Source: Cytophagales bacterium (GTDB taxonomy: Bacteria; Bacteroidota; Bacteroidia; Cytophagales; Bernardetiaceae). Taken from it: 64,000 bases of DNA. This document shows positions 50,291 to 58,119 of this stretch, in pieces. Position 1 is the stretch's first letter. Each line of letters opens with the position of its first letter. The translations under genes and the position numbers were made by a program. The notes under the pieces are model-generated. The model saw nothing but the letters and a program-made list of their open reading frames with translations, made no database searches and was not told where the DNA came from. The stretch is from positions 186,001 through 250,000 of the forward strand of contig JAAFJX010000001.1 of assembly GCA_013299045.1 (NCBI GenBank), in the 5' to 3' direction.

Positions 50291-52177
50291 ATGGCAGAGC
50301 AAACTGTTGATTATTCGGAAGATAGTATCAAGTCCTTGGACTGGCGCGAGCATATACGCCGTCGGCCAGGTATGTATATTGGCAAACTCGGCGATGGCAG
50401 CTCTAAAGATGATGGTATTTACGTTCTCGTCAAGGAAATCATCGATAACTCTATTGATGAGTACAGTATGGGTTTTGGTAAAACGCTCGAGGTAACAATT
50501 ACCGATACCAAGGTGGTCATACGCGACTTTGGGCGTGGTATTCCGCTTGGTAAAGTGATTGACTGTGTGTCAAAAATTAACACGGGTGGTAAATTTGACT
50601 CCGAAGCTTTCCAAAAGTCTGTTGGTCTAAACGGCGTAGGTACTAAGGCGGTCAATGCGCTTTCAACGTACTTTCGTGTGCAGTCTGTTCGCGATGGTTC
50701 TACAAAAGTGGCTGAGTTCAAACAAGGCGACCTCGTTCATGATGCGCCTTTAGCCTCTAGCAGCCAGCCGAACGGAACACTCATGGAGTTTGAGCCAGAT
50801 GGCAGTATTTTCAAAAACTTCAAATTTAATTTTGAATATTTGGAAGAGCAAATATGGAACTATGCCTATTTGAATGCTGGCCTCAAAATTAACTTTAACG
50901 GAAAGAGCATCATTTCTAAGCGTGGCCTTTTGGATTTGCTCGAAAAAAAGGTGGAGCTTGATGCCATTTCCTACCCCATCATTCACCTACGCGGCCAAGA
51001 TATTGAAATTGCCTTTACACACGACAACGACTATAGCGAAGAATATTACAGTTTTGTAAACGGCCAATACACCTCGCAAGGCGGCACACACTTGGCCGCT
51101 TTTCGCGAAGCAGTAGTCAAAACCATACGCGAGTTCTACAAAAAAGATTACGAGGCATCGGATATTCGGACGGCTATGGTGGCGGCTGTTGCGGTGCGTG
51201 TACAAGAGCCTGTTTTTGAGTCTCAAACCAAAACCAAATTAGGCTCTTTAAGCATAGCGCCCGAGGGCCAATCCATTAAATCTTTCGTATTGGACTTTCT
51301 CAAAAAAGAGCTGGACAACTACCTGCACAAAAACCCCAAAGTAGCCGAAGAAATTCAAAAACGCATCTTGCAGTCTGAAAAAGAGCGCAAAGAGATTGCT
51401 GGCATCAAAAAACTAGCCAATGAGCGAGCCAAAAAAGCCAATTTGCACAATAAAAAACTTCGAGATTGTCGTTTGCACTTCAACGAAGATAGCAAAGACC
51501 CACGCCATAAGGAAAGCACGATTTTCATTACCGAAGGCGACTCGGCCAGCGGAAGCATCACCAAAGCCCGCGATGTGCAAACACAGGCTGTTTTTTCGTT
51601 GCGTGGAAAGCCCCTCAACTGCTTTAATATGAGCAAGAGAGTGGTTTATCAGAACGAAGAGTTTAACTTGCTTCAACACGCCCTCAGCATTGAAGATGGC
51701 CTCGAGGGACTGCGCTACAACCGTGTGGTGCTGGCTACTGATGCTGACGTGGACGGCTCACACATCAGATTGCTCATCATGACTTTCTTTCTCCAGTTCT
51801 TCCCAGACCTCGTTCGCAACGGCCACTTGTTTATTCTAGAAACACCACTTTTTAGGGTCAGAAATAAGCAAAAAACCTTTTATTGTTACGACGAGGCCGA
51901 AAAACAAAAAGCCATGAAAGAGCTAGGCAAAAACCCCGAGATAACACGATTTAAGGGTTTGGGCGAGATTTCCCCAGACGAATTTTCGCGCTTTATTGCA
52001 AAGGATATGCGCCTCAGCCCTGTTGTACTTTCGCAAGAAACTGCCGTCAAGAAGTTGCTTTCCTACTACATGGGCAAAAATACACCAGACCGACAGAATT
52101 TTATTGTAGATAATTTGCGTGTTGAACAGGACGACCTTGTGCTGACAGACGATTCTGAGTTACAACAAGCCGTTTAA
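50291..52177 (+). CDS. parE: DNA topoisomerase IV subunit B
   Basis: 628 residues, in the range of Bacteroidota ParE. With ParC it unlinks daughter chromosomes using ATP. GHKL ATPase marks: [48 protein letters not shown] and [14 protein letters not shown]. The Toprim part has [20 protein letters not shown] and [14 protein letters not shown] with the metal-binding Asp residues, and [15 protein letters not shown] near the end. The N-terminal [20 protein letters not shown] pattern is that of ParE and not GyrB in this phylum. parC is not in the window. tgt follows after 8 bp in the same operon. Confidence 0.93.
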   Translation: MAEQTVDYSEDSIKSLDWREHIRRRPGMYIGKLGDGSSKDDGIYVLVKEIIDNSIDEYSMGFGKTLEVTITDTKVVIRDFGRGIPLGKVIDCVSKINTGGKFDSEAFQKSVGLNGVGTKAVNALSTYFRVQSVRDGSTKVAEFKQGDLVHDAPLASSSQPNGTLMEFEPDGSIFKNFKFNFEYLEEQIWNYAYLNAGLKINFNGKSIISKRGLLDLLEKKVELDAISYPIIHLRGQDIEIAFTHDNDYSEEYYSFVNGQYTSQGGTHLAAFREAVVKTIREFYKKDYEASDIRTAMVAAVAVRVQEPVFESQTKTKLGSLSIAPEGQSIKSFVLDFLKKELDNYLHKNPKVAEEIQKRILQSEKERKEIAGIKKLANERAKKANLHNKKLRDCRLHFNEDSKDPRHKESTIFITEGDSASGSITKARDVQTQAVFSLRGKPLNCFNMSKRVVYQNEEFNLLQHALSIEDGLEGLRYNRVVLATDADVDGSHIRLLIMTFFLQFFPDLVRNGHLFILETPLFRVRNKQKTFYCYDEAEKQKAMKELGKNPEITRFKGLGEISPDEFSRFIAKDMRLSPVVLSQETAVKKLLSYYMGKNTPDRQNFIVDNLRVEQDDLVLTDDSELQQAV

Positions 52178-52185
52178 ATCAAATT

Positions 52186-53322
52186 ATGCCGCTGACTTAC
52201 GAAGTTTTAGCCCAAGACCCTAAAAGTAAGGCCAGAACTGGTCTTATCCAAACCGCGCATGGTGCTATTCAGACACCAATTTTTATGCCAGTAGGCACAG
52301 CCGGGACGGTCAAAGCCGTTCAGCAACGTGAACTCAAGGAGGATATCAAGGCCGAAATCATTTTAGGGAATACCTATCACCTATACTTGAGGCCAGGTGC
52401 TGATGTTTTAAGGCAAGCAGGTGGGTTACACAAGTTTATGAATTGGGAAAAGCCCATTCTTACGGACAGCGGCGGTTTTCAGGCTTATTCTCTTTCTGAA
52501 ATTCGTAAAATTACAGAAGAGGGTATCTTATTTAGTTCCCATATTGACGGCTCAAAACATCTTTTTACGCCTGAAAACGTGGTAGATATGCAGCGCATTA
52601 TTGGTTCAGATATTATGATGGCCTTTGATGAATGCACACCTTATCCTTGCGCATACGACTACGCTAAAAAGTCCTTGGCGCTGACGCACCGCTGGCTCAA
52701 GCGCTGCATGACGCATTGGGCGCATACAGAACCGCTCTACGGTCATCATCAGTCACTTTTTCCGATTGTACAGGGTAGCACTTACCATGATTTACGCCGT
52801 GAGTCGGCAACTTTTGTGGCAGAACTCGGCGCTGAAGGCAATGCCATTGGCGGCTTAGCAGTGGGTGAACCTGCCGAGCAAATGTACGAAACGGTAGATT
52901 TGGTAACGGACATCTTGCCAAAAGATAAACCACGTTATTTGATGGGCGTAGGAACACCAGCGAACTTGTTAGAAGCCATTGCTTTGGGAATTGATATGTT
53001 CGATTGTGTGATGCCTACACGCAATGCGCGCAATGCTTACCTGTTTACGACCGAAGGCATCGTGAACATTAAAAATGCAAAGTGGAAAACGGATTATTCG
53101 CCGATTGATGCGGGCCTACAAAATTATGCCTCGCAAAATTTTTCTAAGGCTTATCTACGCCATTTGGTGGTTTCGGGCGAAATTCTGGCCGCACAATTGG
53201 CCAGCATACACAACTTGAGTTTTTATCTGCATTTAATGCGCGAAGCCCGCCAGAAGATTACGGAGGGCACCTTCTTTGCCTGGAAAGATGCCATTATTCC
53301 TATGCTGATGCAAAAACTCTGA
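52186..53322 (+). CDS. tgt: tRNA-guanine transglycosylase (queuine tRNA-ribosyltransferase)
   Basis: 378 residues. It exchanges the wobble guanine of GUN-anticodon tRNAs for preQ1. Seen: TPIFMPVGTAGTVKAV, LGNTYHLYLRPG, the catalytic Asp in LTDSGGFQAYSL, MAFDECTPYP, PIVQGSTYHDLR, GGLAVGEP and the second Asp in MFDCVMPTRNARNAYLFT. The usual zinc site (three Cys in 'CDCYTC' before YSRAYLHHL) is absent: the segment reads PIDAGLQNYASQNFSKAYLRHL with no Cys. I recall this state from other Bacteroidota. The active-site residues are intact. Probably co-transcribed with parE; converges with the CHAT-like gene. Confidence 0.94.
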   Translation: MPLTYEVLAQDPKSKARTGLIQTAHGAIQTPIFMPVGTAGTVKAVQQRELKEDIKAEIILGNTYHLYLRPGADVLRQAGGLHKFMNWEKPILTDSGGFQAYSLSEIRKITEEGILFSSHIDGSKHLFTPENVVDMQRIIGSDIMMAFDECTPYPCAYDYAKKSLALTHRWLKRCMTHWAHTEPLYGHHQSLFPIVQGSTYHDLRRESATFVAELGAEGNAIGGLAVGEPAEQMYETVDLVTDILPKDKPRYLMGVGTPANLLEAIALGIDMFDCVMPTRNARNAYLFTTEGIVNIKNAKWKTDYSPIDAGLQNYASQNFSKAYLRHLVVSGEILAAQLASIHNLSFYLHLMREARQKITEGTFFAWKDAIIPMLMQKL

Positions 53323-53341
53323 GAATGTTGCCAAGCATTTT

Positions 53342-54601
53342 TTAAAAAAAATTTTTATGCGTTTTATGCCAAAAAAAGCGCAAGAAGCAGACGGCTAAAA
53401 TGAATAAAAGGGTGTAAAAGAGAGAATAATAACTGTCTTGACGTACGCTATTGGGCAGCCTGATAGGTGTGATATTGCCAACCAAGCGTAAATTTGCCCA
53501 TAAATGCGGTGCCTGTAAACTGTCTGGTAGCTGGCTTTTTTCTAAAACATATTTGAGTGCGTAATGCCAAGCCAAATGCAATGGTAATCCTTTTTGAATC
53601 TGCTTCTCAAAATTAGTCTCTAATATGTGCCAAAATATTGCCGAATAAGCCCCACTGGCATAGAGCAGAGTAGCCTTTGGGTGTCTGTTGGCCCAAATTA
53701 AGGCATTGACAAGGTTCTGAAAATGAGGTTTTTGATTTTCTTGTTTAAAACTGCTGTCTCGGAATAAACCTCTTTGTCCTAAGCTGTACACCAGGGCTTC
53801 GTCATGTTCAGGAAGGTTCTTATTCCATGATATGAGTTTTACGTGGCGGCTTTTAGTATGCAACAGTTGCTGATAGGCCTCAAGGGCGTTAAGGGCGTAG
53901 TGCATTTGCATAATCTTGGCTGTATAGCTGAGAGCGGAGTATTTGAGCAGTTCACTGTCTGGTGGAATAGCGTGAAGCAAGGCATGATGATTGCAATGCC
54001 CCATGAGCACATCTGGGCAAATAAACGTCTTCATACCGCGCAGGGCTTTGCCTATGCGTTTGTAAAGCCTCATGTAAAGGTTTTTGCCCCAGAAGAGATA
54101 GTCGGTATAACTAACTGTGCTCTTTAGGTGCGTAACTTGGTCAAGGAATAAGCCTATGGGCATGGTTTCGGTGTAGAAACGCACTGAATCTTGGCTGATG
54201 TAACAAACCAAAAAATTATATTGCTCTGGCTTTTGGGGGAGGGTGTACTCCAAAAAATCAACAATGGCAGTTTCTTGGTCTAATACTTTAAGAATACTGC
54301 CAAGTTGCGCTTGCTTCGTCAAAGCGGGCAGGGGTGTGCCTATTCCCACATACCTACGCAAACGCTGTTTTTTGAGCGCCTGAAATTGACTGAATGCTGA
54401 ATCCATAAGTGAAAGGTCATGCGAAGCAGCAGCTTTTTGGCTTTTTAGTAGTACATCATTGATGGCGGATTCTACCATAAAATAACCTCTATGGAAGGCC
54501 AAATCATTGATCAAGGCGCTATCTATTTGCGCTTGCGCACTCAAAGCTTTGGTTGAAAGCAGGACAAGAACAGTAGCAAAGATTCCGAAACTGCGCATCA
54601 C
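53342..54601 (-). CDS. Exported degenerate CHAT-domain-like protein with C-terminal membrane helix
   Basis: 419 residues. Signal peptide 1-22 (LVLLSTKALSAQA). Residues about 110-385 follow the order of a CHAT (caspase-like) domain: ILKVLDQETAIVDFLEY, NFLVCYISQDSVRFY, a long helix, then FICPDVLMGHCNHHALLHAIP (like 'iiPDGxLhxiPFeaL'), YSALSYTAKIM, ASGAYSAIFWHILETNFE and LWANLRLVGNI (like 'YWAxFxLxGD'). The catalytic His (in HxxxHG) and Cys (in LSACxTG) are not found at the expected places, so it is likely inactive as a peptidase. A C-terminal helix (SLFYTLLFILAVCFLRFFW) is followed by a basic tail. Its start overlaps the rfaE2 stop by 4 bp, so the two share an mRNA. Fold call moderate. Confidence 0.6.
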   Translation of the reverse strand: MMRSFGIFATVLVLLSTKALSAQAQIDSALINDLAFHRGYFMVESAINDVLLKSQKAAASHDLSLMDSAFSQFQALKKQRLRRYVGIGTPLPALTKQAQLGSILKVLDQETAIVDFLEYTLPQKPEQYNFLVCYISQDSVRFYTETMPIGLFLDQVTHLKSTVSYTDYLFWGKNLYMRLYKRIGKALRGMKTFICPDVLMGHCNHHALLHAIPPDSELLKYSALSYTAKIMQMHYALNALEAYQQLLHTKSRHVKLISWNKNLPEHDEALVYSLGQRGLFRDSSFKQENQKPHFQNLVNALIWANRHPKATLLYASGAYSAIFWHILETNFEKQIQKGLPLHLAWHYALKYVLEKSQLPDSLQAPHLWANLRLVGNITPIRLPNSVRQDSYYSLFYTLLFILAVCFLRFFWHKTHKNFF

Positions 54602-55080
54602 TTGTAGGCGCTCATTTTTTCAATCAGCTTGGTAGTAGAGTACCCCTCCACTAGGGTAATGGTTTCTACAACGCCGCCTGCGGCTAGCACCACGTCAGCG
54701 CCCACAATATTTGTTACGTTGTAATCACTGCCTTTGATGAGTACGTCGGGAACTATGGCTTTGATAAGCTCTAGTGGTGTATCCTGCTCAAAAGCAACAA
54801 CAGCGTCAACGAAACTAAGAGCAGCCAGCATACGTGCTCTCGCATAAACACTGTTTATAGGTCTTTGAGCGCCTTTTAAGCGTCGTACTGACTCATCTGA
54901 ATTAAGACCGACTATCATTTTTTGTCCTTTTTGACTGGCCTTTTCCAGATAATCAATATGGCCTAGGTGAAGAATATCAAAACAGCCGTTTGTAAACACA
55001 ACTTTCTGTTGGCCAGAAGCCCATTTTTGTCTTTCTGATAGGAGTTCGGGTAGCGTAAATATCTTGTTGGCTGTCATCAA
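54598..55080 (-). CDS. rfaE2: D-glycero-beta-D-manno-heptose 1-phosphate adenylyltransferase (stand-alone RfaE2)
   Basis: 160 residues, the single nucleotidyltransferase domain that in E. coli is the C-terminal half of HldE. It makes ADP-heptose for lipopolysaccharide core. Seen: VVFTNGCFDILHLGHIDYLEKA with the HxGH motif, IVGLNSDESVRRLKG, NSVYARARMLAAL, DVLIKGSDY and TTKLIEKM at the end. The matching kinase domain (RfaE1) is not adjacent. The CHAT-like gene follows with a 4-bp overlap. The start at 55080 could also be the second Met one codon on; the difference is trivial. Confidence 0.94.
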   Translation of the reverse strand: MMTANKIFTLPELLSERQKWASGQQKVVFTNGCFDILHLGHIDYLEKASQKGQKMIVGLNSDESVRRLKGAQRPINSVYARARMLAALSFVDAVVAFEQDTPLELIKAIVPDVLIKGSDYNVTNIVGADVVLAAGGVVETITLVEGYSTTKLIEKMSAYK

Positions 55081-55467
55081 GCTAAGGGGAATAGATTAGA
55101 AAAAATCTGTATTATAAATAACGCCAAAATCTTGTAGTTATACAATGATTTAAGCGGGAATTGTATCAGAGATATCCGAAAATCATAAATTTTATTTTCC
55201 TATTCATAGAAGCCACAACATGGATTTTTTAGACAATAGCCAAAGAATAAAAAATTTTGGCAAAGTGATAAAAAAGCTACCAATTTGTAATTCAACCGCT
55301 ATGCAAACACCATTCAGAGTGGTATCAAACATCAACTTTTGTAGTTAGGATAAAAGAGGATTTACTAAAAGAATCCATAAATCCGCCAATACGACGACAA
55401 TTTAATGTTCTGATATTCAAGTAATTAAACTCTCTAAGATTAAACACGTGTTGTTTTTTTTTGAATC
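55081..55467. other. AT-rich intergenic region
   Basis: No gene is supported. A 42-codon frame at 55220-55348 (plus) has no promoter or family match. A 10-bp palindrome AACACGTGTT (55443-55452) lies 16 bp after the accD stop. No strong terminator is seen. Confidence 0.45.
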
Positions 55468-56319
55468 TTACTTTCTATAAAAAATAAGGTTCAAAATAGC
55501 TGTGAGTTTATCGCGGAGGTCGCGCCTATCTACAATAAAGTCTATAAAACCGTGTTCTACCAAAAATTCTGCGGTTTGGAATCCCTTTGGCAGTTCTTTT
55601 CCGATGGTTTCACGTATCACGCGGGGGCCAGCAAAGCCTATAAGTGCTTGTGGTTCAGCCATGTTTATATCGCCTAACATAGCGTAAGAGGCCGTAACAC
55701 CTCCCGTAGTAGGGTTAGTCAGCAAGGAGATATAAGGCACATTGGCTTCAGCCAAAAGCGCCAACTTAGCCGAAGTTTTGGCCATCTGCATCAAAGAAAA
55801 ACCTGCTTCCATCATGCGTGCCCCACCTGACTGCGATATAACCAAAAGAGGTGAGCGAGTGGCGAGCGCACGGTCTATGGCTACTGCAATTTTCTGACCT
55901 ACCACCGAGCCCATAGAGCCACCAATAAACCCAAAATCCATGGCAGCTACCACCAAATCAAGCCCGTTTATTTTACCGTAGGCTGTTCTGGCAGCTTCTT
56001 TTAGGCCCTTTTTGCGCTCTTGTTCAAGCAGCCTGTCTGAATAGGCTTTAGTATCTACAAACTTGAGCGGGTCGCCGCCGCGCATATCAGGTTCTAGCTC
56101 TGTGTATGTATTGTCATCAAACAGAATTTTGAAATATTTGTCTGGGGCAATAGTAACGTGGTAGTTATCGTCCGCACAAACATAATTGTTCTGCTCTAAT
56201 TCTTTTTTAAGAATAATTTTGCCACTTCTAGGGTTTTTGAACCACATATCGTCTGGCGACTCCCGTTTTTCGGTAGTGGGCGTGGTTATATTTTTTTCGG
56301 TGCGGGTAAACCAAGTCAT
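55468..56319 (-). CDS. accD: Acetyl-CoA carboxylase carboxyltransferase subunit beta
   Basis: 283 residues. With AccA it moves CO2 from biotin carrier to acetyl-CoA, starting fatty-acid synthesis. Crotonase-fold motifs: MDFGFIGGSMGSVVGQKI, VISQSGGARMMEAGFSLMQMAK, LTNPTTGGVTASYAMLGD and GFAGPRVIRETI. The N-terminal zinc ribbon (CxxC-x15-CxxC) is lost: aligned to E. coli, the four Cys places read N, S, C and D, with the spacing around GKIILKKELEQNNYVC kept. I recall the same loss in other Bacteroidota. It is 13 bp downstream of comB in a comA-comB-accD unit. accA is not in the window. Confidence 0.95.
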   Translation of the reverse strand: MTWFTRTEKNITTPTTEKRESPDDMWFKNPRSGKIILKKELEQNNYVCADDNYHVTIAPDKYFKILFDDNTYTELEPDMRGGDPLKFVDTKAYSDRLLEQERKKGLKEAARTAYGKINGLDLVVAAMDFGFIGGSMGSVVGQKIAVAIDRALATRSPLLVISQSGGARMMEAGFSLMQMAKTSAKLALLAEANVPYISLLTNPTTGGVTASYAMLGDINMAEPQALIGFAGPRVIRETIGKELPKGFQTAEFLVEHGFIDFIVDRRDLRDKLTAILNLIFYRK

Positions 56320-56332
56320 GTTCTAGATATTG

Positions 56333-57082
56333 TTAAACAGTTTGTTTAATGATTTGATGATTAACGAGTCGCTCTCCTCTAAGCACTGGTACATTCGTAT
56401 AAACGTTGGGCGTAAGACAGAAACGAATATCCTCACGGATATTCAAACGCGCCAAACGTTTATAATGTGAGGACTGCTCTAAAAAAGCAAACATATCTGG
56501 CTCGGCAGCTTTATAGAGATATTTTGCGGCAAGGCTTGCATCAGAAACAGCAGGGAAGTCGGCTTCAAGCGCCAGAGCTAAAGCGCCCGCAAACAGTGTA
56601 TCTTCAAGGTTAAAATCGCCTTTCCAACCCGCACACGCTATCAAAACTGCTTCGTGTTCGGACTTTCTGAGGTAGTTGGCTAGGCTAGCAATATTCAAAA
56701 ACGCGCCAATAAGAACCTCAGCCGCCCCCAAAGACTTTTCAATCGTGGTGGTTCCGTTGGTAGTGGTTAGCGCGATAGGGAGTCCTGAAAGTCCTGCTTT
56801 TTGGTATTCAAAAGGAGAGTTGCCCATGTCAAAGCCTTCAACTTTTTCGCCATTGCGCTCTGCCGCCGCAACATAGCCGCTTTTTTGAAGAATTCGGCAA
56901 GCCTCTATGCTGCTAACCGGCACAAGATAAGAAGCCCCATGCGCTAGGCCAGTAACCATACAAGAAGTGGCGCGCAGAATATCCACTACCACAACAGCCT
57001 TATTGCTGAGATGGTGCAAATGCAACAACTCTGGCGTAAAGCAAACATCTAAACTCTTCAAAGCAGTGGAGTTATTGGGCAT
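56333..57082 (-). CDS. comB: 2-phosphosulfolactate phosphatase
   Basis: 249 residues. ComB removes phosphate from phosphosulfolactate to give sulfolactate, a step known from coenzyme M synthesis. Family marks: LDVCFTPELLH, VVVVDILRATSCMVTGLAHGA, RNGEKVEGFDMGNSPFEY, LTTTNGTTTIEKS and EDTLFAGAL. It is Mg-dependent; the acidic residues in VDILRAT and GFDMGNSP fit. It follows comA by 35 bp and precedes accD by 13 bp, so the three are one operon. A Bacteroidota bacterium is not expected to make coenzyme M; a sulfonate for sulfonolipids is the likely end product (inference). Confidence 0.93.
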   Translation of the reverse strand: MPNNSTALKSLDVCFTPELLHLHHLSNKAVVVVDILRATSCMVTGLAHGASYLVPVSSIEACRILQKSGYVAAAERNGEKVEGFDMGNSPFEYQKAGLSGLPIALTTTNGTTTIEKSLGAAEVLIGAFLNIASLANYLRKSEHEAVLIACAGWKGDFNLEDTLFAGALALALEADFPAVSDASLAAKYLYKAAEPDMFAFLEQSSHYKRLARLNIREDIRFCLTPNVYTNVPVLRGERLVNHQIIKQTV

Positions 57083-57117
57083 ATCAAGTTCTACTGTTAA
57101 AAAAAATAGATGTTTGG

Positions 57118-57882
57118 CTAGTTTTTGTTCAGAAAGAAGCTAAAAGTATCGCCACGCAAACCTAAGCGTATGGTTTCCAGGGGGATTACCTCACTAGTAG
57201 GAATATTTCCTAAATTGACGTTTGCGCCAAGCAACTTGATAAACCACACCTGCTGAGATTTTTGAGGGGCTTCCCAGAGTATTTTTTCAGAAGGTATCTT
57301 GGTCAGTATTTCTTGTACCAAGCCCTGCCTAACCTCGCCAGTAGCACGAAAAAGTCCTACGTTACCCGCTTCACGAGATTCACCAATAACTTTCCAAGAG
57401 CCAGCATCTAGTTCGGCTTGCATGAGTTGTATCCACTGATAGGGCGCATAAATTTTTTCGGCATCTTTAGAGCCTACCTCAGATAGTACCGTAACTTGTT
57501 TGGCGAGAGTGTGGATATATCTGCATTTTTCCTCATGCCTAAGGTCAATGGAGCCATCTGAGACCTCTGCATATTGCAACTTATATTTGTCCAAGAGCCT
57601 TTGATAATCAACGAACTGATTACGCACAACGAAAGCTTCAAACAGCGTTCCACCGAAGTAAACAGGTATATTGGCAGCCCTGTAGAGCGCAATTTTTTCT
57701 TCCAGTTTTGGAAAAATATAGGACGTAGCCCAGCCAAGTTTCACTATGTCTATAAAAGCCGCACCCGTGCTGAGCATATCTTCAGCTTCGCGGAGGCTTA
57801 GGCCCTTATCCATAACCATTGTGAGGCCATTTTGGCGTGGACGCTGCGTGCGTTCAGGAATTTGAGTCAGGTGGTAGTTCAT
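57118..57882 (-). CDS. comA: Phosphosulfolactate synthase
   Basis: 254 residues from the ATG at 57882; the TTG at 57894 lies inside the -7 box and is rejected. ComA adds sulfite to phosphoenolpyruvate. Marks of the family: GLTMVMDKGLSLREAEDML, FIDIVKLGWATSYIF, VYFGGTLFEAFV, EVSDGSIDL, VLSEVGSKDAE, GESREAGNVGLF and LWEAPQKSQQVWFIKLLG. It begins the comA-comB-accD unit. The -7 box TATCTTTGC (57891-57899) ends 8 nt before the ATG, so the mRNA should be nearly leaderless. The start point and order suggest sulfite-to-sulfolactate flux linked to lipid synthesis. Confidence 0.93.
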   Translation of the reverse strand: MNYHLTQIPERTQRPRQNGLTMVMDKGLSLREAEDMLSTGAAFIDIVKLGWATSYIFPKLEEKIALYRAANIPVYFGGTLFEAFVVRNQFVDYQRLLDKYKLQYAEVSDGSIDLRHEEKCRYIHTLAKQVTVLSEVGSKDAEKIYAPYQWIQLMQAELDAGSWKVIGESREAGNVGLFRATGEVRQGLVQEILTKIPSEKILWEAPQKSQQVWFIKLLGANVNLGNIPTSEVIPLETIRLGLRGDTFSFFLNKN

Positions 57883-57890
57883 TTGCTGAT

Positions 57891-57899
57891 GCAAAGATA
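57891..57899 (-). promoter_or_regulatory. -7 box (TATCTTTGC) of comA-comB-accD, almost leaderless
   Basis: A perfect TAnnTTTGC on the minus strand, 8 nt before the ATG at 57882. No TTTG is seen at 19-20 bp. Confidence 0.5.
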
Positions 57900-58075
57900 T
57901 AACAAAGTTTTGATAATCAATACATTAAAAAAAAAGTATGTGTATAACGTATTAATTTGGCCGCAAGATACACAAAAAAAAGTAGTCTAGAAAAATCTTG
58001 TCTAAAAATGACGCATTGCTTGTTGTGCTAATAGCATTATACAAATAGCGAAAGAAATGCCCGATTATGGAGCAT

Positions 58076-58110
58076 AAAAATACAGGGCAACTTTTTTGCT
58101 GCCCTGTATC
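58076..58110 (-). terminator. Terminator of gyrA
   Basis: On the minus strand ATACAGGGCA pairs with TGCCCTGTAT (10 bp; one extra G-T pair inside), followed by TTTTTATG. It begins about 10 nt after the gyrA stop codon. Confidence 0.85.
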
Positions 58111-58119
58111 CAAAACCAA

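Noticed and set aside
55220-55348. 42-codon frame in the gap between rfaE2 and accD
   Set aside because: No promoter, ribosome site or known family; composition like the AT-rich intergenic DNA.
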